Below, one piece after another: positions 50,910 through 59,179 of a stretch of 59,179 nt of DNA (within the stretch, counting starts at the first letter, position 1; every line of letters begins with the position of its first letter). The stretch is taken from positions 1 through 59,179 of the forward strand of contig NZ_LGKG01000158.1 of the NCBI RefSeq assembly GCF_001294335.1, in the 5' to 3' direction. Under the pieces are notes generated by a model. It worked only from the letters and a program-made list of their open reading frames with translations, ran no database searches and was not told the DNA's origin. The position numbers were made by a program, and so were the translations under genes. The DNA is from Streptomyces chattanoogensis (GTDB lineage: Bacteria; Actinomycetota; Actinomycetes; Streptomycetales; Streptomycetaceae).

Positions 50910-53063
50910 GTGCCGCGACTCGCCTTCGCCCACTCCTTCTGGGAGAGCTACGACGCACTGGAGAAGCCGCTCAGGACGGGCGTCAAAAAAGCGATGGAGA
51001 AGTTCGAGCGGCTCTCGGTAGCGGAACTGCACGCCGACAAGGGACTGCACCTGGAGTCCGTCGAGAACTCGCGCGACCCGCGCATGCGGACCATCCGCAT
51101 CAACGACAACTTCCGGGGTGTCGTCCTCGCCCCGGACGACGGCAGCGATGTGTTCCTGCTGCTGAACGTCGTCAAGCACGATGCGGCGTACAGCTGGGCG
51201 GCCAAGCGGCTCTACACCGTCAATACGGCGACCCGGGGCCTGGAGGTCCGCAATGTCGTCGCCATCGAGCAGCTGACGCCCGCGCTGGAGAAGGCGGCCG
51301 CCGAGGCGCCCTCGCTGGTCTTGGCGAAGCACTCCGACACGGTGCTGCGGGAACTCGGCATCGATGACCAGGTGCTGAGGGCTGCGCGGACCATCGTGGA
51401 CAAGCCGCAGCTGGAGGCGTTCGGGAGTCTGCTGCCCGAGGACCAGTTCGAGGTGCTGCAGTTCTTGGCGGAGGGATTCTCGCCGGAGGAGGTCTACCGG
51501 GATGTGGTCGCCGCCCGCAGGCCCGCCGACGCTGCCCCCGAGCCCGATGAGGATCTGGCGTCCGCGATCTCCAACACCGTCAGCCGCATCACCCTCGTGA
51601 CGGGGCCGCAGGAGCTGGCCGGCATCCTGGAGAAGCCGTTCGCGGCCTGGCGGGTCTTCCTGCATCCCTCGCAGCGCCGCATGGCCTACCGCGTGTCGTA
51701 CGGCGGTCCGGTGCAGGTAACCGGCGGACCGGGCACCGGTAAGACGGTTGTGGCACTGCACCGCGTCAAGCACCTGCTGTCGCGTGCGCCGGACACCCGG
51801 ATCCTGCTCACGACCTACACCAACGCGCTCGCCGCAGCGCTCCGGGAGAACCTGGCGCTGCTCCTCGACGACGACGAGCAGCTTGCCCGTGTCGACGTCA
51901 CCACCGTCAACGCCTACGCGAATCGCATCATCCGGGAACTCGGCAGGCGGACGGTGTCGCCGATCGGGGACCAGGACGAGCGGCGTATCTGGCAGAAGGT
52001 GGTCAAGCGGCTCGGGCTGCCGTGGACCGAGCAGTTCCTGGCGCAGGAGTACCGGCATGTCGTCCTCGCCCAGGGCATACGGTCCGCCGAGCACTATCTG
52101 CAGGCTGCCCGGCGGGGACGGGGGACGGCGCTCGGGCCGCTGAAGCGAGCCCAGCTGTGGTGGGGCATCGAGGCGTTCCTGTCCGCGCTGTCTGCACAGG
52201 GCGCCAGCACGCATCTTCAGGTGTGCGACGAGGCTGCCCGGCTGCTCGGCGGGGAGGACAGCGCGGACCGGTCCGTGCACGGATACGACCATGTCGTCGT
52301 GGACGAGGCACAGGATCTCCACCCGGCGCAGTGGCGTGTTCTGCGCGCGGCGGTCGCGCCGGGTCCTGATGACTTGTTCATCACCGGTGACCCGCACCAG
52401 AGGATCTACGACTCCCATGTGTCGCTCGGCTCGCTCGGCATCTCGGTGAAGGGGCGGTCCAGCAGGCTGCGTATCAACTACCGCAGCACCGAGGAGATCC
52501 TGGTCTGGTCCACGGGCATCCTCGACACGGTGCCGGTCGGGGACCTCGGGGGCGAGGGCGCCGACACTCTGGCCGGCTACCGCTCGCTGCTGCACGGCAG
52601 AAAGCCACACGTCGGCGGGTACGGCTCGGAGCATGCCGAGGTCACCGCACTGGTGGAGCGGATCGCGGAGTGGATGGAGCAGGGAATCCGGCCTGCCGAG
52701 ATCGCCGTGTGCGCGCGCTTCAACCTGCTGCTGGACAAGGTCCGGGACCGTCTGGAGGCGGCGGGCATCCCCGCCGTACGGGTCAAGGACAATCCGGACG
52801 CGGGCACCAAGGGCGTGCGCCTGGCCACGATGCACGCGATGAAGGGGCTGGAGTTCCGCTGCGTCGCCGTGTTGGGCGCCACGGCGAGCGCCGTGCCCTT
52901 CGGCAGGGAGATCACTCCTCCCGAGGTCGACCGGCTTCAGCACGATGCGGACATGCTGCGTGAGCGGTGCGTCCTCTTCGTGGCGTGCACGCGGGCGCGG
53001 GAGGCGCTGCACGTGTCGTGGAGCGGGTCGCCGAGTCCCTTCCTCCCCACCGCGCTGGTCTAG
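50910..53063 (+). CDS. UvrD/Rep-like SF1 helicase with RelE/ParE-like N-terminal domain
   Basis: 717 residues from GTG 50910 with GAGGAG upstream. Residues 1-105 (FWESYDALEKPLRTGVKKAM, RMRTIRINDNFRGVVL, VKHDAAYSWAAKR) follow the pattern of RelE/ParE toxins, including the H-D-x-A-Y segment near the end. The helicase has GGPGTGKT with Lys278, VVDEAQD from Asp465, INYRSTEEI, ATMHAMKGLEF and FVACTRAREALHV. It lacks a fused nuclease. Its position straight after McrBC suggests it unwinds or degrades cut invader DNA, or acts as a separate defence factor. Helicase assignment is firm; the toxin-like domain is a pattern match. Confidence 0.9.
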   Translation: MPRLAFAHSFWESYDALEKPLRTGVKKAMEKFERLSVAELHADKGLHLESVENSRDPRMRTIRINDNFRGVVLAPDDGSDVFLLLNVVKHDAAYSWAAKRLYTVNTATRGLEVRNVVAIEQLTPALEKAAAEAPSLVLAKHSDTVLRELGIDDQVLRAARTIVDKPQLEAFGSLLPEDQFEVLQFLAEGFSPEEVYRDVVAARRPADAAPEPDEDLASAISNTVSRITLVTGPQELAGILEKPFAAWRVFLHPSQRRMAYRVSYGGPVQVTGGPGTGKTVVALHRVKHLLSRAPDTRILLTTYTNALAAALRENLALLLDDDEQLARVDVTTVNAYANRIIRELGRRTVSPIGDQDERRIWQKVVKRLGLPWTEQFLAQEYRHVVLAQGIRSAEHYLQAARRGRGTALGPLKRAQLWWGIEAFLSALSAQGASTHLQVCDEAARLLGGEDSADRSVHGYDHVVVDEAQDLHPAQWRVLRAAVAPGPDDLFITGDPHQRIYDSHVSLGSLGISVKGRSSRLRINYRSTEEILVWSTGILDTVPVGDLGGEGADTLAGYRSLLHGRKPHVGGYGSEHAEVTALVERIAEWMEQGIRPAEIAVCARFNLLLDKVRDRLEAAGIPAVRVKDNPDAGTKGVRLATMHAMKGLEFRCVAVLGATASAVPFGREITPPEVDRLQHDADMLRERCVLFVACTRAREALHVSWSGSPSPFLPTALV

Positions 53064-53248
53064 GAGTCCGAGGCGTCAGCGGGCTGCGGGGCGAGGGCTC
53101 CGGTGATGAGGTCATCCCGTGCCAGCGCCACCGCCTGCTCGCTCAGCTAGGCAAGTCGCCTGATGCTCCGTTCGAACTCGCCGAGGGATCGGTGGCCCGG
53201 CCCCTGGGCGAATTCCAGAGGGCGGGCCACCGGATGTCCGGCAGGTCG

Positions 53249-53989
53249 TCAAGCGCGGCAGCGCAGCATCTCCAGCGGGGGGTTGGCGTGGAAGTCAGCC
53301 CAGTGGTCCGCGCCGAACTCGCGCACGCCGGCCTCCGACACGGTCAGCGGGACCCAGGTCAGCTCGCTGAATCCGGCTGCCTGCAGGCACTTCTCGTAGA
53401 CCTCGCGGCGCGGGCGGTTGGCGACGAACGAGACCGGCGGGTCGAGGAGCGCCGTGGTCCGGACCTGCGGTCCGGTCTCGACCTCCTCGCCGGTGAGCAC
53501 GCTGCGGAAGCCGTACTTCTCCGGGGTCGGCCCGTCGAAGCGGAAGTCGGGCGACTGGTTGAGCACGAAGAGCTCGGCGCCGGGCTTCAGGCTCCGGTGG
53601 ATGTTGCGGCACATCCGCTCGGTGGTGGAGGTGTCCGGCGCGTAGTTGAGCAGTTGGACCGCCAGGGCGATGTCGAAGCGCTGCTCGAAGGGCCGCAGCT
53701 CGGACACGTCGCCCACCTCGTAGCTGATGCCCTGCGGGTCGGCCTTCTCCAACGCCTCCGACACGGCGACCATTTCGCCGGAGATGTCGATTCCGAGCAC
53801 CTTCGTGGCGCCGCGCCGCTTGAACTCCCGGCTGTAGAAGCCGGTGCCGGAGGCCAGGTCGAGGACCGACTTGCCGCGCACGTCCCCGACCATCGCCAGG
53901 AAGCTGGGCACCACTGCGTACTGCTCCAATGGCAGGGCTTTGAAGCCCTCGTACGCCTCACCGATCTCGTCGTACTGCTGCGTGCTCAC
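53249..53989 (-). CDS. Class I SAM-dependent methyltransferase
   Basis: 246 residues from GTG 53989 (GGGGAGGA upstream); an ATG at 54016 in the same frame is less well placed. The SAM-binding motif is VLDLASGTGFYS, followed by an acidic strand end in LGIDIS and post-motif DIALAVQLLNYAP. The C-terminal part (VYEKCLQAAGFSELTWVPL) fits small-molecule methylases rather than RNA or DNA ones. It stands alone on the minus strand, after the defence module. Substrate unknown. Confidence 0.88.
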   Translation of the reverse strand: MSTQQYDEIGEAYEGFKALPLEQYAVVPSFLAMVGDVRGKSVLDLASGTGFYSREFKRRGATKVLGIDISGEMVAVSEALEKADPQGISYEVGDVSELRPFEQRFDIALAVQLLNYAPDTSTTERMCRNIHRSLKPGAELFVLNQSPDFRFDGPTPEKYGFRSVLTGEEVETGPQVRTTALLDPPVSFVANRPRREVYEKCLQAAGFSELTWVPLTVSEAGVREFGADHWADFHANPPLEMLRCRA

Positions 53990-54016
53990 AGCGCTGTCCT
54001 CCCCGTGTTTCGTCAT

Positions 54017-54866
54017 GTCCTTGGCCACGGCACGGTCCCCCGTCCCCGGGGCACGCCGCGGCCTCCGACTGGCAGTCTCTACGGACCGCGGAAGGCCGGC
54101 GTACTGGCAGAACCCACAAAGATCCGGGCATCGTCCCGGTCGTGTGTACGGGTGGGCGTACGGGATCGAGCGGATGATGGACAACGTCGGTGCGCTCTAC
54201 GGCGCGCGGCGGGGTGGTGGCGCTGCGGGCGGTGGTCGGGCTGTTGGAGGAGGACCTGGATATGAAGCTGCGCACCTGGGCAGGGCACCCTCGCCCTCCT
54301 GGTCGCAGCCGACGACCGAGGAATCCGCTCCCCCCAGCATTCCGACGGAGCCAACCGCGACGCTCAACTGGCCGGCTCAAGTGCTCAGTCACACCGCCAT
54401 CGACCGCGAAAAGAGCCGGTTGCTCTATGCCGACCACGACGCCGTCCGCATCGCCGACGTGCTGCGCGACAGTCCGCACATCCTCGCAGCCAACGCCCAA
54501 CCCGGCGAGGACCGCGTCACGTTCACCACGCTGGCCGGCACCCGCCTCGACGTCACGCTGCAGGACGCCGAACCGACTACGGACGACCGCAGCCGACCAG
54601 CGGGGCTTCCGCGAGTGGGGCGCCGGAGACCCCGAGGGCGAGGATGTCCGTATCGCGTCCGCCGGCCGGCTGTCCGTCATCTGGTCCGCCGGCGCGGAGC
54701 ACGATGGGGACAGGGGCGAGCACGACCAGGACCAGGACGTCGTCGCCGAACCGGCGCGGCCGTCGCCGGCCGCTGAGCAGGCCCGCCTGATGACGGCTGT
54801 GTTGCGGCCACGGCCGGTCGCATTCGGGGCGGCGAGCGGAATATCCAGGAAGGGGGCGGGCCCTGC
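54017..54866. other. Stretch with a decayed gene fragment
   Basis: About 850 bases. On the plus strand at about 54370-54720 two adjoining frames read AIDREKSRLLYADHDAVRIA, ADVLRDSPHILAANAQPGED and, after a shift near 54600, GFREWGAGDPEGEDVRIASA with LSVIWSAGAEHD. Together they look like one disrupted hypothetical gene. Its start and function are unknown. The remainder shows nothing. Confidence 0.45.
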
Positions 54867-55682
54867 TTACGCGGAGACCTCGGTCTTGGCCTCTGTGACC
54901 GGCGCGGTCCTGCGAGCCGATACCGGCCGCGGCCGCTTGCGGCCCCAGCGGACCAGTGTCAGGTGCAGCACCAGGGCGACGAGCGCGACCCCCGCCGTGC
55001 AGTACGGCAGGCCGGCCGGGGCCACACCCGAGACCAGGACGAGACCGCCGAGCGCCGAACCGGTGGCGCTGCCCAGGTAGACGGCGGAGCTGTTGAGTGA
55101 GACGGCGACGGCGCTGTGCTCCGGCTCGGCCGCGATCAGTTCGTGCTGCTGGGGGACCTGCAGGGCCCAGCCGGAGGCGCCCCAGACGATCAACGGCAGG
55201 ATCAGGCCCCAGTGAGTGGCGGCGACGCCGGGCAGTACCGCTTCGGAGGCGATCAGCAGGACGAAGATGACGGTGGCGATGCCGTACGCCACGATCGCCA
55301 GTCCCCGGCCACGGCGCTCGGCAGGCGAGAGGGAGGCGGCGGTGGCCGCGGCGAGCGGGGAGTAGACGCCCGCGCCGATGCCCGCCACGGCGCGCGCGAT
55401 GAGCAGCATGGTCAGTGAAGTCGACACCGCGGAGAGCGCGTTGGCGAGCGTGAAGACGGTGAGCGCCAGCGAGAGGATCACGCGGGCGGGCCGCCCGGCG
55501 AGCACGGTGGCGAACACGGGGGCCGCGAGGGCGTAGCAGAGCGTGAAGACGGTGACCATCTGGCCCGCGGCCGAGGCGGAGACATGAAGGTCACCGGCGA
55601 CGACCGGCAGCAGACCGGCCATGACGTAGGCGTCCAGCCCGAGGGCGAACGACCCCAGGGCCAGCAGCAGGATGCGACGCAT
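54867..55682 (-). CDS. MFS transporter with an internal deletion
   Basis: 271 residues from ATG 55682 (GGAG upstream). The first five helices are typical of drug:proton antiporters of the Bcr/AraJ-like type (AGLLPVVAGDLHVSASAAGQ, GIGAGVYSPLAAATAASLSP, AERRGRGLAIV). Directly after, where the central loop and helices 6-7 belong, the sequence jumps to late helices (GLILPLIVWGASGWALQVPQ, NSSAVYLGSATGSALGG). Full-length relatives have about 390-400 residues, so roughly 110-120 are missing in frame. It is probably inactive. The divergent ArsR gene and shared operator show it was once an inducible exporter. Confidence 0.78.
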   Translation of the reverse strand: MRRILLLALGSFALGLDAYVMAGLLPVVAGDLHVSASAAGQMVTVFTLCYALAAPVFATVLAGRPARVILSLALTVFTLANALSAVSTSLTMLLIARAVAGIGAGVYSPLAAATAASLSPAERRGRGLAIVAYGIATVIFVLLIASEAVLPGVAATHWGLILPLIVWGASGWALQVPQQHELIAAEPEHSAVAVSLNSSAVYLGSATGSALGGLVLVSGVAPAGLPYCTAGVALVALVLHLTLVRWGRKRPRPVSARRTAPVTEAKTEVSA

Positions 55683-55700
55683 GCGCCGTGACTCCTCTCG

Positions 55701-55730
55701 ATATTCGAAGTTCGAGAACATTGAACATAG
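55701..55730. promoter_or_regulatory. ArsR-type operator between the MFS and arsR-like genes
   Basis: AT-rich segment with nested repeats: TTCGAA at 55704-55709 and GTTC-GA-GAAC at 55710-55719, followed by TTGAAC. It is centred between two divergent starts, as expected for an ArsR-family site. Confidence 0.55.
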
Positions 55731-55774
55731 CAGGTGGGAGGTGTGTCGGCGACCGAGTGTGCGATCCTGGTGAG

Positions 55775-56098
55775 GTGCGCAGCTACCGACACCCCGAGAC
55801 GGGGGACATCAGGCTCACCGACGTGCTGTACGCGCTCAGCGACGACACACGGCTCGGCATGGTCGCCCGGCTGATGGACGGGCGGGAGTACACATCTGGG
55901 GAACTCAGCGGCGAGACCCCCAAGTCGACGGCATCGCACCACACCAAGATCCTTCGGGAGGCCGGGGTGACCCGTACCCGCTCGGAGAGCACCCGCTGCT
56001 GGATCTCGCTGCGCAGAGACGACCTGGACGGCCGTTATCCGGGCCTGCTGGAGACCCTTGTCGGCAGTTTCCATGCCGAGCACGCGGCTGAGCACTGA
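55775..56098 (+). CDS. ArsR-family winged-helix repressor
   Basis: 107 residues from GTG 55775. The fold is clear: DVLYALSDDTRLGMVARLMD, then SGELSGETPKSTASHHTKIL, then LREAGVTRTRSES and a beta wing CWISLRRDDL. The recognition helix S-x-x-S-H-H-x-K-x-L is typical. No CxC metal site is present, so it probably senses a drug or redox signal rather than arsenite. Divergent from the shortened MFS gene with an operator-like sequence between. Confidence 0.9.
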   Translation: MRSYRHPETGDIRLTDVLYALSDDTRLGMVARLMDGREYTSGELSGETPKSTASHHTKILREAGVTRTRSESTRCWISLRRDDLDGRYPGLLETLVGSFHAEHAAEH

Positions 56099-56151
56099 GC
56101 CGGGCGCGCAACCCTTTCGACGCCGCCGTACGGACCTGCTGGCAGCCCCAG

Positions 56152-56487
56152 GTGCGCAAGCGCCGCCGCGCGCAGGCTGCCACCGGCACCGGCACCGGCA
56201 TCACGGTGGAGACCAGGGCCCGATTCGGTTACACCGCGCCGATCGGCACGACCGACGACGACCGCTTCCGCCGGCTGACCGTCCACCTTCCCGCGTCGTA
56301 CGCGCAGCGCCTGTTCGACGCCCGCGCTACTGGGGCAAGCGACCAGCGGATGCGCGAAATCCTCGCCCAGGGATTCACCGAATCCCTGGCCATTGAGCCG
56401 AAGCGCGCTAGTTGTCACATTGGCAGGCTTGTTGTCACTCCGGAGCTGAGCCGAGCTGCGGGGTGTCGGTGCGGACGTGAGCCGTGA
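56152..56487 (+). CDS. Possible small hypothetical protein
   Basis: Up to 111 residues. The central part (DDDRFRRLTVHLPASYAQRL, FDARATGASDQRMREILAQG) reads like a real helical protein, possibly a small DNA-binding or plasmid-type protein, but both ends look out of frame. The start is uncertain (GTG 56152). No known domain. Confidence 0.35.
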   Translation: MRKRRRAQAATGTGTGITVETRARFGYTAPIGTTDDDRFRRLTVHLPASYAQRLFDARATGASDQRMREILAQGFTESLAIEPKRASCHIGRLVVTPELSRAAGCRCGREP

Positions 56488-56677
56488 CACGTCAGTTGGA
56501 ACCTTGCCGAGATCGCTGGATCCGTGACCTGTCAGCACGGGAATCGATAACCGAGCCGAAGCGCCCGGTGCGACGACAGCGGAGCGGGCGTCGTCGGGCC
56601 GCGGTACGGCCTGTCCCGCGCAGGCCACCGCCCCCAAGTCCCATCTTCCGATTTGTGCTGTCTGCGACACTTGTTCC

Positions 56678-57010
56678 ATGTCTGGCGACCGACAACACGA
56701 TTCCAAGCCATCGCGGTCCATGCGGCTTGCCGCCTGGATCTTCCCAGTGGACGTTGACGGTCATCAACGACAGTCTTGGTCCCAGTGGACGAACTGGCGG
56801 ATCTTCCTGCTGCTCCTCTTCGGGCCGTTGATGCTGATCGGGGCGTTCACTGCCCGAGGTCCCGGAGTGACTTGGTGGGAACGAGGCGCCCTCGCTGTGG
56901 CCGGTGCCGCCCTATCGGCGATCTTGGTTCGCGTGGTGATCGGGTACCGGCAGCTCACGCATTCAACCCGGCAGAGATCGAAGGCCCAAGACACAAACGC
57001 GGGCCGGTGA
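56678..57010 (+). CDS. Small membrane protein, hypothetical
   Basis: 110 residues from ATG 56678 with two transmembrane segments (FLLLLFGPLMLIGAFTA and ALAVAGAALSAILVRVVIGY), a cytoplasmic-looking basic start and a polar tail. No known domain and no operon partner. Confidence 0.6.
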   Translation: MSGDRQHDSKPSRSMRLAAWIFPVDVDGHQRQSWSQWTNWRIFLLLLFGPLMLIGAFTARGPGVTWWERGALAVAGAALSAILVRVVIGYRQLTHSTRQRSKAQDTNAGR

Positions 57011-57454
57011 CACGTCCAGTCCGTGCCACAGCTGTGCCGGATCGAGCGGGGAACCACGCGGCGACGACCTGCTCCAGGGCCGCCCGGTAGGCATCGCGCT
57101 CGTCCTCAAGGCGGAAATCCTCGCTGGTGATGTCCATCAGCGTGCGGGCCATCTGCAGCTCCTGGTGCCACGGCGGCTCTGTGCGCGGCTGCCCGTGCGG
57201 CGGGGACTTTCCGCCCGCGCCGTTCACGCTGGTCTGGCACGACGCCGAGGTGGCCCGGCGCGCGCTCGCCGCGGTGACCGTGGACACGGCGGGCGAAACG
57301 CCGTACGTCGATGACGTCCTCCGGCTCCTCGCACGTGTCGGCATCACCGTCGAACTCCGCTGATCGTCCATGGACGAGCTCACCGAGAGCGCGGACGAGT
57401 CCGGGGCCGGCGAGACCTCCAACTGGGCCGGTCAGCCCTGGTCGGCCGGGGCGG
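57011..57454. other. Stretch with two overlapping short candidate frames
   Basis: Minus strand from 57152 down to 56955 reads MARTLMDITSEDFRLEDERD and YRAALEQVVAAWFPA before degrading; plus strand near 57210-57363 reads TLVWHDAEVARRALAAVTVD and YVDDVLRLLARVGITVELR before a stop. Both look like ends of real proteins abutting each other. Neither is complete. Confidence 0.35.
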
Positions 57455-58543
57455 TCAGGGAAGACGCTGACGGGTAGCGCTCCAGGCAACGAGTTGGTCG
57501 CGGGTGGGGCCAGGTGCCAGGTAGCCGACCAGGCTGTCCAAATGGGCCGTCAGGTTCTTGTGCCACCGCAGCTCGCGGATCTGCTCGATGGCCAGGTCAC
57601 GCCAGCTGCCCGCGAGAGCGGCGGCCTGTGCGGGCGTGAATGCCAGTGCCGCGAGGGTGTCGGACGCCAGCGCTTCGGGGCTCCAGCTGGGGTCCGTGTC
57701 ATCGGGACCCAGCCGGTCGATCACCCACATCCGGAGCATGAAGTCCTGCCGGGTAACCGGCGCGTGATGCCCTTTGCCGTCGGTGAGCATGCGCCGGTTC
57801 GCGAGCAACGACAGCTTCGCCCACTGGCGACGGACTTCCTTGGGATGGGTGGAGTCGTAGGCATGCCCCTGCGCCGCGGCACGTGCTGCCTCAAGCTGCT
57901 GACCGCTGGCGGCGTGGATGTATGTGCGCAGCTGATCGAGCGGCCACGTGCTCAGATCGTGCCCTGGGTCAACTCGATCTGTGTCGGTGCTCAATGGCCC
58001 CCGCTTCTGGGCATAGCCATCCCGAGGTTGATGGTGGCTTTCGTCGACGCCGGCTTTCTGGGACCGCCGGTCGATCTGCGCGAGCTTATCCTCGGCACCA
58101 GCAAGGCCGACCTGGAGTTCATCGCCCTCGCCGAGCCGACCTTCCCGCTCGGCTTCGGTGATGCGGGCGATCACGCGGAGGTCGGCTGCCGGTTGCGGCA
58201 GGTACGCCACCTCCCTGCAGGGTTCGCCATCCGGTCCGCGTCCAGGGACGTTCCACAACGACCCTGATTTCAACCGCCGTACGCCCCTTCTGTCGATACC
58301 CGGCAGGTGAGGGAGCATCACCAGCGCGTAGATGCACAAGGGCCGGGTCAAGTACGGCAGGGGAAACGTCAGAGACAGCGACTGTGGCAGTCCTTCGGCG
58401 AGGTGGTACTCGGCGTCCGGGGTGTAGCGGACCGTCAGGTCAATCACGCCGGTGTTCGCCGTGCCAGGCTCGTCGCGACCGAACGCCGCATGATCGGTGC
58501 ACACGGCGAACGGCTCGTCCCCCGCACCGCTCTGATGCCGCAC
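57455..58543 (-). CDS. Uncharacterised 362-residue protein
   Basis: Codon bias supports the frame, though the first 30 residues may be upstream sequence. The N-terminal half has VRYTPDAEYHLAEGLPQSLS then FPLPYLTRPLCIYALVML, possibly one buried hydrophobic segment. The middle is an Asp/Glu/Arg-rich helix (VIARITEAEREGRLGEGDEL). The C-terminal half is helical with many Trp (WAKLSLLANRRMLTDGKG, MLRMWVIDRLGPDDTD). No catalytic motif or known family recognised. It lies between gene fragments near the window end. Confidence 0.6.
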   Translation of the reverse strand: MRHQSGAGDEPFAVCTDHAAFGRDEPGTANTGVIDLTVRYTPDAEYHLAEGLPQSLSLTFPLPYLTRPLCIYALVMLPHLPGIDRRGVRRLKSGSLWNVPGRGPDGEPCREVAYLPQPAADLRVIARITEAEREGRLGEGDELQVGLAGAEDKLAQIDRRSQKAGVDESHHQPRDGYAQKRGPLSTDTDRVDPGHDLSTWPLDQLRTYIHAASGQQLEAARAAAQGHAYDSTHPKEVRRQWAKLSLLANRRMLTDGKGHHAPVTRQDFMLRMWVIDRLGPDDTDPSWSPEALASDTLAALAFTPAQAAALAGSWRDLAIEQIRELRWHKNLTAHLDSLVGYLAPGPTRDQLVAWSATRQRLP

Positions 58544-58660
58544 CCTCGCTGCATGGCGACTGGTGGATCACAACGCAGCGGGGGCGAAGCGGAGGACGGC
58601 AGTCAGGGCGGGAACGAGGGGTTGTCGCACGGCGCTGCGGCGCCAGCAGGGAGACACCCG

Positions 58661-59080
58661 TCAGCAGGGAGACACCCGGTGTTCCCGGTGCTGGGCGAAG
58701 TGGGCGATCAGACGCCGTGCCGCCTGGTCCCGGGCGTGCTGTGGCTCCTCTGCCGCGACGCGTTGTGCGGCGTAGATGCGCACCATCTCCGGCCGCACAT
58801 AGTGCCCTTGGGCATGTTCCTCGAGGAGGTGGGCGTCGCACAGCTCGGCAAGGTGACGGTGAGTGCGTTCGGTGTCCTGGCCGGCCAGCACGCCGGCGTC
58901 CTGGAGTTCAACACACGGGCCGGGGTGCAGACCGAGAAAGCGGAAGAGGCGGGCAGCGCCGCTCGACAGGGCACGGTAGCTGAGATAGAGGCAGGTCTCC
59001 ATGGCCAGGTCGGCGTCGTGCGCGGACAGCTCCTGCAGCCGGCGGCGCTCATCGGCCAGGTTCTTCGACCAGCACTCCAA
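58661..59080 (-). pseudogene. Remnant of an AfsR/NB-ARC-type regulator
   Basis: The 139-residue frame begins in the middle of a domain: NLADERRRLQELSAHDADLA, SYRALSSGAARLFRFLGLHP, LAELCDAHLLEEHAQGHYV and RPEMVRIYAAQR. This is the winged-helix/linker region that follows the NB-ARC ATPase in AfsR-like and related STAND regulators. No P-loop, SARP or TPR part is present on either side, so it is a fragment, unless the frame resumes beyond the right edge of the window. Confidence 0.6.
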
Positions 59081-59179
59081 TGAGTTGTGTTCATCCTGAA
59101 CATGCTGGTCGCGGGGGTGGCGTGGGCGGGTGATGTCGTGCTCGTGCTGGCTGTCGGCACCTGTCTGGTGTGAAGATCG

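Noticed and set aside
1..59179. CRISPR arrays, tRNA or rRNA genes
   Set aside because: No regularly spaced direct repeats, cloverleaf-like or rRNA-conserved sequence was noticed by eye on either strand; a tRNA or covariance-model scan would be needed to be certain.

Overview
The window is high-GC actinomycete DNA, almost certainly Streptomyces or a close relative. The evidence is the strong third-position GC bias, frequent GTG starts with overlapping stop/start codons, rare in-frame TTA codons, and the XRE-DUF5753/DUF397/ATPase gene set typical of that genus. No rRNA, tRNA or CRISPR array was seen.

Region A (1-20009) is the end of a hybrid NRPS/PKS biosynthetic cluster that runs off the left edge. 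After the tail of an A-PCP protein comes a tightly coupled operon (438-18917): a KS-AT(malonyl)-ACP module, a MupA-type luciferase-like monooxygenase, an A-less C-PCP-E protein, an MFS exporter, an SDR, a stand-alone condensation domain, a type II thioesterase, an SHMT-like PLP enzyme, a (half C)-A-PCP protein, a stand-alone A domain and a carbamoyltransferase. A KAS III-like acyltransferase with Ser in place of the usual Cys converges on it across a strong shared terminator. Because A, C and carrier domains are scattered over separate proteins, much of the assembly must happen in trans. No embedded thioesterase is visible. The chemistry suggested is one malonyl extension, flavin-dependent oxidation, a beta-hydroxy or aldol-derived amino acid, and carbamoylation. 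I do not recognise the product.

Region B (20010-31950) is a patchwork of accessory genes separated by stretches with no clear gene. It holds an alpha/beta hydrolase divergent from a TetR regulator over a clear palindromic operator, a probable recombination scar with two inverted integrase-tail-like fragments, a small phosphotransferase, an MpaB/Lcp-type oxygenase, a frameshifted small secreted protein, a polysaccharide deacetylase, a DedA-like membrane protein and a 639-residue protein I cannot assign.

Region C (32106-45433) is the most interesting part: three co-directional genes that look like an unusual anti-phage system. The first encodes one polypeptide of about 2,100 residues joining a Ser/Thr kinase, a DEAD/DELH-type SF2 helicase, Zn-binding Cys clusters with a DUF1998 signature, and a C-terminal Vsr/DUF559-like nuclease-type segment. 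The second is a DrmD-like SNF2 helicase and the third an Eco57I/DrmMI-like adenine methyltransferase whose target-recognition region is a low-GC mosaic insert. Each gene carries an in-frame TTA codon, so expression may depend on bldA. The set resembles class 1 DISARM with DrmA and DrmB fused to a Pgl-like kinase and with DrmC missing.

Region D (45434-46935) is a decaying regulatory trio (DUF397, XRE, HATPase), each gene carrying stops, frameshifts or a deletion. Region E (46924-53063) is a second defence module: a helical protein divergent from a McrB (DUF4357-containing)-McrC pair, followed by a UvrD-like helicase with a RelE/ParE-like N-terminal domain. Region F (53249-59179) holds a methyltransferase, a divergent ArsR/MFS pair in which the MFS has an internal deletion, small hypotheticals and gene fragments, ending in an NB-ARC regulator remnant.
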